Source of the DNA: Molanna angustata
Taxonomy: Eukaryota; Arthropoda; Insecta; Trichoptera; Molannidae
Assembly: GCA_963576475.1 (NCBI GenBank)
Contig: OY754978.1
Span: forward strand, 18,979,678 to 19,043,677
DNA: 64,000 bases
Reading direction: 5' to 3'
Part shown: positions 56,098-64,000 of the stretch, piece after piece
Layout of the letters: each line of letters opens with the position of its first letter
How positions within the stretch are numbered: position 1 is the stretch's first letter
Notes under the pieces: model-generated
Database searches by the model: none
What the model was told of the DNA's origin: nothing
What the model saw: the letters and a program-made list of their open reading frames with translations, nothing else
Program-made: the position numbers and the translations under genes

Positions 56098-57419
56098 CCT
56101 ATTTTTTAACAGATTTTTTTTTAATTATCTCAATAGAGACGAAGTTGGAATATTTATTGTAGGAGAACCGGGAAATCAAGGCACCTACAGGGCTTACGAC
56201 CTGTCATCGGCTGGTTTACGTGATCACTTTATGCGCTTGCGCAACGCTCACCAATTATGCCTTTTAATGACATCCCTATCAATTCAATTTTGAAAGTTCT
56301 ATATATTGTAATACTGAAATTCTTTTCGCTTGAAAATAAGGAATTTTTACTACAGCCATCTATGGGTGAAATTATGAACAACAATCTTATTATTTTTATT
56401 TATTTTGTTGGAACGCCATCTATTGAGAGAATTGGTTTTTTGTAAATAATGAAAGCTACAATTCTTATATCTGAGGTGACAATGCATTTTTCGCATAGAA
56501 GTCACCCCTGAATTGCGCCAGACTTATAAGGTCATTTTTGTCTTATTTACCTACTTGTACCAATGTGTAAGTAATCGAATATTTTTTATTATTGCATATG
56601 CGCAAACATTGGATTTTTTTCCCTGTCGGGAGTCAAAGATATTTTTTAACAGATTTTTTTTTAATTATCTCAATAGAGACGAAGTTGGAATATTTATTGT
56701 AGGAGAACCGGGAAATCAAGGCACCTACAGGGCTTACGACCTGTCATCGGCTGGTTTACGTGATCACTTTATGCGCTTGCGCAACGCTCACCAATTATGC
56801 CTTTTAATGAGATCCCTATCAATTCAATTTTGAAAGTTCTATATATTGTAATACTGAAATTCTTTTCGCTTGAAAATAAGGAATTTTTACTACAGCCATC
56901 TATGGGTGAAATTATGAACAACAATCTTATTATTTTTATTTATTTTGTTGGAACGCCATCTATTGAGAGAATTGGTTTTTTGTAAATAATGAAAGCTACA
57001 ATTCTTATATCTGAGGTGACAATGCATTTTTCGCATAGAAGTCACCCCTGAATTGCGCCAGACTTATAAGGTCATTTTTGTCTTATTTACCTACTTGTAC
57101 CAATGTGTAAGTAATCGAATATTTTTTATTATTGCATATGCGCAAACATTGGATTTTTTTCCCTGTCGGGAGTCAAAGATATTTTTTAACAGATTTTTTT
57201 TTAATTATCTCAATAGAGACGAAGTTGGAATATTTATTGTAGGAGAACCGGGAAATCAAGGCACCTACAGGGCTTACGACCTGTCATCGGCTGGTTTACG
57301 TGATCACTTTATGCGCTTGCGCAACGCTCACCAATTATGCCTTTTAATGAGATCCCTATCAATTCAATTTTGAAAGTTCTATATATTGTAATACTGAAAT
57401 TCTTTTCGCTTGAAAATAA
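56098..57419 (+). repeat. 540-bp tandem array, about 2.4 units
   Basis: The T-tract landmark after TTAACAG recurs at 56110, 56650 and 57190, an exact 540-bp spacing. Units match the 534-bp unit but all carry the same array-specific differences: five extra T after CAGATTTT, one extra T in GAATATTTTTTATT, GCAACGCTCACC instead of GCAACGTTCACC, and TTTTTATTTATTTT. The last unit stops after GCTTGAAAATAA. Both arrays begin at the same point (TATTTTTTAACAG). Confidence 0.92.
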
Positions 57420-58560
57420 TTTTTCTGTTCATTTATCCTATTTTTTATGTTCATATTCCTTATACTATAATGCATTTTAAATAAGTACATCATTAATGTC
57501 TCAATTAAACACATGCATATATAAAAAGTTCGTTTTCTGTAATAATGATTAAGAAACTTAAGAAATAAATGTTATTTACACCTATAAACTTAACAGGTGT
57601 AAGTTAACAGTAGTAGGTTTGTAATTATTTATTTAATATGCGTATAATAAAGTTAAAAGAGCGGATTTCATGCCATTAAGCAATTTCTTCCAACATCCAA
57701 AAAGGTTATTGAAAATATCATAATTATGTCCACACTATTAACATAACTCTTAAATTGATCCCTTAATTCTAAAGTAATCAATAAGCTTGAGTATACAAAA
57801 TATTCAATTATCCCATTAAATACGAGTAAGGCGGAGTAAATTGTATTAAGAGAGAAATAAGAAACCGTGTATTGTTTCATCGTATCGTACGAGTACTTAC
57901 TTGAATACCCACAATAAGTCACATGTATATTTATTACCTAAGTTAAATTTAAGTGAAATGTGTTTTGGGCGAAGAAAAAAAATGAAAATAATGTTTCGAC
58001 ACCCTTATTTATGTCTTTACGGTAAAATACACATTATGTTATTCGTGCGTGTACATCTTATCGAAGTAATATTTTTATTTTAGAGATTGTTTTGGGGTTT
58101 TCAAAATAATATTTCTTTGAAAAAAGTGTTCCTTAGCATTCACCGCCGTATGCTAAACCTTACAACAGGTACACATTTCAGAATAAGGTGTACGTGAGTG
58201 AAATGACTTATGTTTTTTTTCCCTCTGCTTTCTTTTGAGCCCGCTCTCACCGCCCGTCGGCTTTCTTCAAAAAAAAAAATGAATGTAGGTATAACAAAAT
58301 ACCCGTAAATTTTGAAATATTGACATTAATTTTGAATCAAGTAACTTTTAATTCCACACAAAAATGTTAACAACATGAAATGGATTTTTTTTAAATTCAT
58401 CAATTCTACAAATAACTAGACATCACACCTATTTAGTTTTAATATGATTAAAACTGTGTTGATACCTATAGAAGAACAATTAATTAATATGTAATAGAAA
58501 ACATGCACTTTCCCCACTACAACACTGTTTGACATATTCAAAGTACCCAAACTAGATAAT
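57420..58560. other. Unassigned
   Basis: AT-rich, no gene recognised. Confidence 0.5.
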
Positions 58561-58602
58561 ATTTATATATTTATTAAAAAGTGTCTATTTTGCAAATTTT
58601 CA

Positions 58603-59468
58603 ATGATAATATCTTACAAAAAATTGAAAAAAAATAAGTCTCTGCGATTCCAAAACGATTTTAAAATACCCAAATGTAATGCAGGACAATTACAAAACAA
58701 CTACATTTATTTGGGAATAAAATGTTTCAATTGCCTCCCAAATGAATTAAAGCAGATAAAAGAATTTAAAAAATTTAAACAAAAATTAAAATTGCACCTA
58801 ACTTCTAACATCTAAAATAGTAGTTTTCGATTTTGTTTGTTTGATTTGTTTCAATTGCCAGTATTTTCTTGTGATCACGTAAACCAGCCGATGACAGGTC
58901 GTAAGCCCTGTAGGTGCCTTGATTTCCCGGTTCTCTTACAGTAAATATTCCAACTTCGTCTCTATTGAGATAATTAAAAATCTGTTAAAAAATATCTTTG
59001 ACTCCCGACAGGGAAAAAAATCCAATGTTTGCGCATATGCAATAATAAAAATATTCAGTATTTTCTTTTATTATATTTGAATGTGTGTTTTTGATATGTT
59101 TGAATCGTCTGTATTACTAATTTTTCAATTATTTTCATGTAGGTATTTCCTTTTGCTTTATTTGAATATGTATTTTGATATGTTTTTTCATTTGTATATT
59201 TCTCACTTTTATTTATTTTCAAACTTTTTTAATGTTTATTTGATTTTTTATTCATGTATGATTCTATTTAATTACTTTATGATGACTTTGTTTGATTGCT
59301 TTGTATTGATATTTTTTTAATTTTTTTATAAGTGATTTCCCTCATCGAGCACAAGATTGCAATCTTTTTGATGAGGCACTGCAAAGAAAAATTTGTAAAA
59401 ATATTATTACTAGTGAATTATATCTTGTATTACTAAATTATTATGTTAAATAAATAAATAAATAAATG
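58603..59468 (+). mobile_element. LINE C-terminus and 3' region with (AAAT)n tail, interrupted
   Basis: Positions 58603-58812 encode NNYIYLGIKCFNCLPNELKQ and KEFKKFKQKLKLHLTS, the terminal W/FN-x-LP...FK-x-LK-x-L pattern of non-LTR ORF2 proteins. A hairpin-like CTCATCGAGCACAAG ... TTTTTGATGAGGCACTGC lies near the end, and AAATAAATAAATAAATAAAT closes it (59448-59467). A 185-bp foreign piece interrupts the 3' region at 58871-59055. Confidence 0.72.
58859..59067 (-). mobile_element. Solitary 185-bp piece of the 534/540-bp unit with 12-bp target duplication
   Basis: CAGTATTTTCTT occurs at 58859-58870 and 59056-59067. Between them, in reverse, is the unit from GAATATT through the T-tract to GTGATCAC. 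It spans the point where both tandem arrays start, so it derives from a joined (tandem or circular) form. It has an intermediate T-run (five T) compared with the two arrays. Confidence 0.9.
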
Positions 59469-60551
59469 TCGGAGATATATTTTTTTTATTTTCAAGTGGT
59501 AGGTATGGTCACAAACTCTTTTCATTCCTGCTGCTCATAATCGAGGCGAAGTGTGGTGTGGGCAGAAGAAATATGTCGTGTCTTCATTATATTCGACCTT
59601 GGTGAGGTATCCAAATCGTAGAAGAACTGCTGTATACTGCCCGAGAAAGCCAACGTCGAGGGGACCTGGCATATTAGATAAAAGAATAAATATAATGGTA
59701 TGATTAGATAAAAATATGTTGAATGGACTATTTAATAACAACACGGTCGGATAGAATGGGCATGCGAGATATAAATCTGCAAAGTGTTTTTTGTTGCTCC
59801 AAGGTGCGCATGTCCTTTGGTTCAAAAGGATTCTCTTACACATCGCTGTATATTTCTCGGCAGAATGTAGGCATTGACAAATAAGTGCATTTTCAGCCAT
59901 GAAACCAAGTTTAAATCCTAAAAAATAAGGTGTATTCAAAAGCTTGAAATACATAGTTAAATAGTCAGTTTTTGCGAAAACAATTTTGACTAATTTCGCA
60001 ACAAATTGTGCGTTTGTGCATCAACAATTTTATCACATTTTTTGTGGATAACTTGCCTGTGTGAGAATAAATTATTAATGCAAAGCATACTCCGTATACT
60101 TCTTATCTGCTCATAAGGCATTTGAATGGCGGACACAGGAGAATAGACTATGCAATTAATTTCGTTCATTTTTTTTTCAAATATATATCAAATCAATAGA
60201 TGTAAAAGCACACGAGTGGTTGGCATATATGAAAATTCGTTATTATTATAACGAAACGAATATGAACATGAAAAGAAGTAGAAAAGTAGAGTTATGAAGA
60301 AAAGGTGGGGATACGATAGCCATGTGTAAGATTGAAACAATGATAAAAAAGCTGCCCGCGGTTTTATATACACTAATGAAATTACTTTGAAAATATAGAA
60401 TTATGAAAAAAATATATAAATTTAAGTTCTGCACCGCAATCGCTGGGATCGAATGGTCGAAGTCGCGTTTGCTAAAAAATTAAATAGAACTTAGATTATA
60501 TATATTTTTTTCATAATTCTAGTTTATTATAGAGTTCTATCATATGAAGTG
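59469..60551. other. Unassigned; one unusually long open frame
   Basis: The minus strand 59535-59954 is open for 139 codons (QYTAVLLRFGYLTKVEYNED in the middle, CPHHTSPRL at the end). It matches no family I recognise and has no visible second copy. It could be chance, an exon, or transposon-derived. Confidence 0.3.
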
Positions 60552-60753
60552 AATAATAATAATAAACACTTCCTTGCACCCTGCGCAAGTGGTGAGTTTA
60601 TTGCCATATGGCAATTTCTTCCAACTAACCAGTGTTTGCAGCCCAGAAAAGCAATATTTGCGTGAGAAATGAATTTAAATAAATTTCTTCTCTGCTGGGA
60701 ATCGAACCCAGCACGCCCGCACAGACACCGAACGCCTTACCAACTGTGCCATG
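60552..60753 (-). mobile_element. tRNA-like SINE, family B, well preserved
   Basis: Full-length minus copy with (AAT)n tail, CACTTGCGCAGGGTGCAAGG body, GGGTTCGATTCCCAGC B-box and GGCACAGTTGGTAAG head (minus sense). Confidence 0.92.
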
Positions 60754-62961
60754 TTTATTCAATTTTATGCTGTTGTTTTGATAAAGACCATGCACTTTTA
60801 TATCGAATTTATACTACAAAATGCTTGGGTTGATGGGAAGCGTTCGCCTTATAGAAATAAATCTATTTTTTCACATGTTTGTACATGAATCAAAGAAATA
60901 TTATTCAGTGGGTACTTCAAGTTTTTTACTTATTAAAATTTCAATGATTGTGGAATATAAGGCTTTATTTTACTAGTGTATTTTAAAATAACATATAAAT
61001 TTTAAGGTTAATATTCGATATTTAATATTTCAGTGTCGTGATGTGAATAAAACCAACTTTTATTCAATGAAAAGTTAAATAAGTTTAACAAACAATATAA
61101 CAATTTTACATGAACAAAAATATGGAATGTAAAAGTGGTTTTAGAAAATTGACTTAAAGCGATGCATATTATTCTCAAAAAATATTTTTTTACGAAACGT
61201 GTGTAGAATTGATTCGTCTAGTGTTTATCGGTTGAAGTACTCCATAGCACAGACCATTCAAAGAAGAAGTAAGTACCCACCCCAGAGTTCGCTGAAATAT
61301 TACATGTTCAAGTGTTCCATTTATTCTTTATGTGTCAAAAGAAATAATAATAAGGCATTGTGGAAAAATGCTTGACGATGTAATATAATGTTAAATATTG
61401 TGCGGTTCTGAATTAATCCGGTGTTGTATCAAATACTGGCAAAAGGGGTGACGGTGTGTTCCTTTATGACTGTCATACAATGGGACCAATGTGAGAAAGT
61501 CATAAATTATTCCGGGCCATGAGCTTTCTTATATAGAATTTATTATGAGCCAGGAATGGGCCGGCACGGACGAGCGGCCCGCCGCCGGAAGGAATTGAAA
61601 GCACTTCCTCCATGATTCTTAACAAACGAGGAACTTTTACTTCGCACACCCATAAGGAAAATGTTGGATTTGCGATATAAATTATGTAACCTTGCGAAAT
61701 ATATAATAATATATTATATGCTACAATATTACCAAATATAAATCGTACATCAGTAACAATTTTATGGTTTGGCGAACGTGAGAATTGTAGATTTGTGTTT
61801 TTTTTTGTACAACCTAAGAGTTGTGAACCCGTATATTTTATTTTATGTAGTGTCTTTTCGCTAACATACATATGTTGGCGACTTTGATTTTATATCTGTA
61901 TCACATGTCGTTGGTCACATATCTCTTATACTTTTTATAGTGGTTTAAATTTTAAATTAATTTATAATGACATCAAATTAATAATGCCTAATCAAATGTT
62001 CCATTTTCTAGATAAATATATAATAATATAAATGGCTTACTTATATATCTAGCGCTGATTTTGTGTGTCTACCTCTAGGGCGCTTTACAATTGAGTTTTT
62101 AAATGTTTTTTTTAAATATGGGTTATGTAAAATCAATGATGGATCTAGACGGCCATTAATATAACTTTATACATTATATGTAGTGAATATGTATTAAAGG
62201 GATATCATAATTTCAAATACACCAAAAGATAGAGCAAAACAAGCTGAGTTACACAGTATCTTGAGTGCACATACGATAAGATTTCCCTTGACATTTGAAA
62301 TCGCAACAGTTAATATTATTATAATATATTATCTGAGTTCGTGGTTCAGGAAAATACAACATCGCAGTTTTGTGACGTAGTACATATCTATAGAAGGTGA
62401 ATAATAGTCCTGACGATTGCCAATCTCCATGCAAGAGACGGAACTTGAAAAAGAATAAAAAGTAATCTAATATTTATATCTTTTTCTTGTGAAAATTTGT
62501 GTCATGAACTATCGAATTGGTTTTTGGAATTCATACATGTTATGTTTTTGATACTTCCTGTATTTTTATTAAATTATCAGTTCCCAGATAATTCGATAAA
62601 TTAATCTAACTCGATATAAAAATAATAAATTGTAACGCTCTTAGATTCTTTCAAAAATTATTTTTTATTTAGAGAAACTAAGAACGGCTCTGTCTTTTAC
62701 GAATATAATTTAAACTACATATGATTTCTGGGTTTTTATTATATATTTTTATTCGATCGCCTGGTAATTTGTCATGTTTATGGTCCATCTGCATACATTT
62801 TATTTAGACGTTTCTTTGGAAGATATGTAGGTATATTTGTTAAAGTCTCTATGAAGATAAATAAATATTCATAACAATAATAATAATAAGTCTTATGGAT
62901 AGTATGTAGTTGTTGCCGATCGCTCCATAATATAAAGAGAACAGGGGCTGTTTCTCTAGTC
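60754..62961. other. Unassigned 2.2-kb stretch
   Basis: The only scrap recognised is family G (CTAGCGCTGATTTTG ... AGGGCGCTTT) at 62048-62090. Minus frame 61500-61871 (EVLSIPSGGGPLVRAG) has no recognised relative. Confidence 0.4.
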
Positions 62962-63219
62962 TCAGAGTTGGTTGTATGTGTATGGCGTATGCGGTATGCG
63001 AGTGACATGTTGACAGTGCTTGTCACAAATGAAACAAGTTTTGGAAATGGTATCGCCTGCGCCTCTACGCCTGTCTTTGCCACGTCTCTCACCTCCACAA
63101 GAAAAGCACTCTCTCTCTCTCTGGGCTCTTCTGACTTTATTTGAGAGAAGAGATTCAGATTCCCCGTGTAAATATTGGCTCGGCAACGTTGTGCCATACA
63201 TCCAGATGCAACTAAACAC
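62962..63219 (-). pseudogene. Possible cysteine-rich transposase tail
   Basis: The minus frame has ECFSCGGERRGKDRRRGAGD followed by TISKTCFICDKHC, a C-x2-C ... C-x2-C-x3-C cluster in a basic context. It vaguely resembles the C-terminal zinc-binding tail of piggyBac-type transposases. No catalytic DDE region is visible upstream, and the end (THTTN / TPYTYNQL) is not family-like. It may be a relic or chance. Confidence 0.3.
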
Positions 63220-63284
63220 GTGCCAAATTTAACTTTACCGGAACTGAATTCTTGAACTATCGTTTCATAACAATTTATATTTCA

Positions 63285-63840
63285 TGGGCACAAAAGGATC
63301 TCAGATCAGGGTGAATGGGATCTTGATTGAGAATATCCAAGAATATGTATACTTGGGACACAGAATGAAAATAAGCCGAGATAAAAAGACGAATTTGACA
63401 AAGTTGGGCAGGTTTGGGAAATAAACCCACATTCTCAAAAATAGACGAATTCCCATCAACCTGAAACGGAAGGTATATGATACCTGTGTACTGCCAGTAG
63501 CTAATTATGGTTTGGAGATTGAAAATAACCCAGAAAAGTGTCAAAAAACTAAGGGTCAGCTGAAGATCAATGGAAAGAGCTATGCTGGAATTAAGTTTGA
63601 GTGACAGGGTGCGAAATGACGTCATCCATCGAAGACAGATGGCCAAAAATAATGTTAGCTTGGAGACCGTGAATAACAACTAGAGGTGTTGGGAGACCGC
63701 CAATGATTTGGAGGGATGACATCAGTGTCATGCTTGTGTCAACTGGATGCTGAGAGCACAGGACATAGTGGCTTGGAAGGAGATGGAGGAGGCCTTCGTC
63801 CAGAAGTGGACGGGATTAGACCGAGAAGTAGATGATACAT
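63285..63840 (+). mobile_element. RTE-type LINE C-terminal relic, lineage 2
   Basis: Reads QIRVNGILIENIQEYVYLGH, RMKISRDKKTNLTKLGRFGK, ILKNRRIPINLKRKVYDTCV and LPVANYGLEI. Later pieces in shifted frames correspond to the W-x-ML...GRP-x-WRD and W-xx-MEEAFVQ-x-WTG ends. The YVYLG motif places it just after the RT catalytic core. Multiple stops. Confidence 0.87.
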
Positions 63841-64000
63841 ATTTACCTACCATCACGCCATTTGTTAAAAAAAATGTATATTTCTTTTTAACACCGGCAA
63901 ATGCATCCACGACTGTCTAATAACTGAATGTAGAAATGACGTTTGACTTTTACTACAAAAGATGTATTGATAATATAAATTAACTCGTCTTTATATTATT
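63841..64000. other. Unassigned end of window
   Basis: Short, AT-rich. ACCATCACGCCATTT at 63849-63863 is the reverse of the lineage 1 RTE 3' end (ATGGCGTGATGGT), so another fragment may start here. Confidence 0.4.

Overview
This window looks like AT-rich nuclear DNA from an insect, most likely a moth or butterfly. The evidence is the low GC content, many dispersed GTAGGTA / TAGGTACCTA strings, abundant tRNA-derived SINEs and many decayed RTE-type LINE tails. The species assignment is inference. I found no intact host gene, no functional RNA gene and no bacterial-style operon. Nearly every recognisable segment is a mobile element, a relic of one, or tandem repeat DNA.

Layout. 0-10 kb holds tRNA-like SINEs, a GAAT-tailed SINE, a terminal-inverted-repeat element, an RTE relic at 8.2 kb and a 203-bp near-perfect palindrome at 9.8 kb. 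10-14 kb holds a LINE C-terminus and a 69-copy array of a 36-bp minisatellite (11479-13962), bracketed by an inverted repeat. 15-18 kb has a hAT-like non-autonomous element, a ~470-bp (TTTA)n tract and a Penelope-like element relic with a GIY-YIG-type tail. 18-28 kb has RTE and CR1-like relics, four SINEs, a snapback element at 20 kb and a TA-flanked MITE at 25.3-25.9 kb. 28-35 kb has GAAT-tailed SINEs (one with a clean 13-bp target duplication), a 534-bp tandem array (32325-33717) and a young 5'-truncated RTE with a 14-bp target duplication. 35-50 kb holds a SINE nested in a SINE, several LINE tails and a second copy of the palindrome element (47283-47494). 50-56 kb has two convergent RTE relics and a jockey/CR1-like LINE end. 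56-59.5 kb has a 540-bp version of the tandem array and, 1.5 kb away, a solitary 185-bp piece of that unit inserted in a LINE 3' region with its own 12-bp target duplication. 59.5-64 kb is mostly unassigned, with one SINE, a cysteine-rich relic and an RTE relic at the end.

How the parts relate. RTE-type LINEs of at least four lineages are the probable source of reverse transcriptase. The GAAT-tailed SINE shares its last ~20 bases before the tail with the 3' end of one RTE lineage, as expected for a SINE mobilised by that LINE. Flanking duplications of 12-14 bp occur on the RTE copy, the SINE, both palindrome elements and the solitary 185-bp piece. The most unusual object is the palindrome element: two copies with the same asymmetric ends, perfect target duplications, and a base change mirrored in both arms, which suggests its arms are copied from each other.
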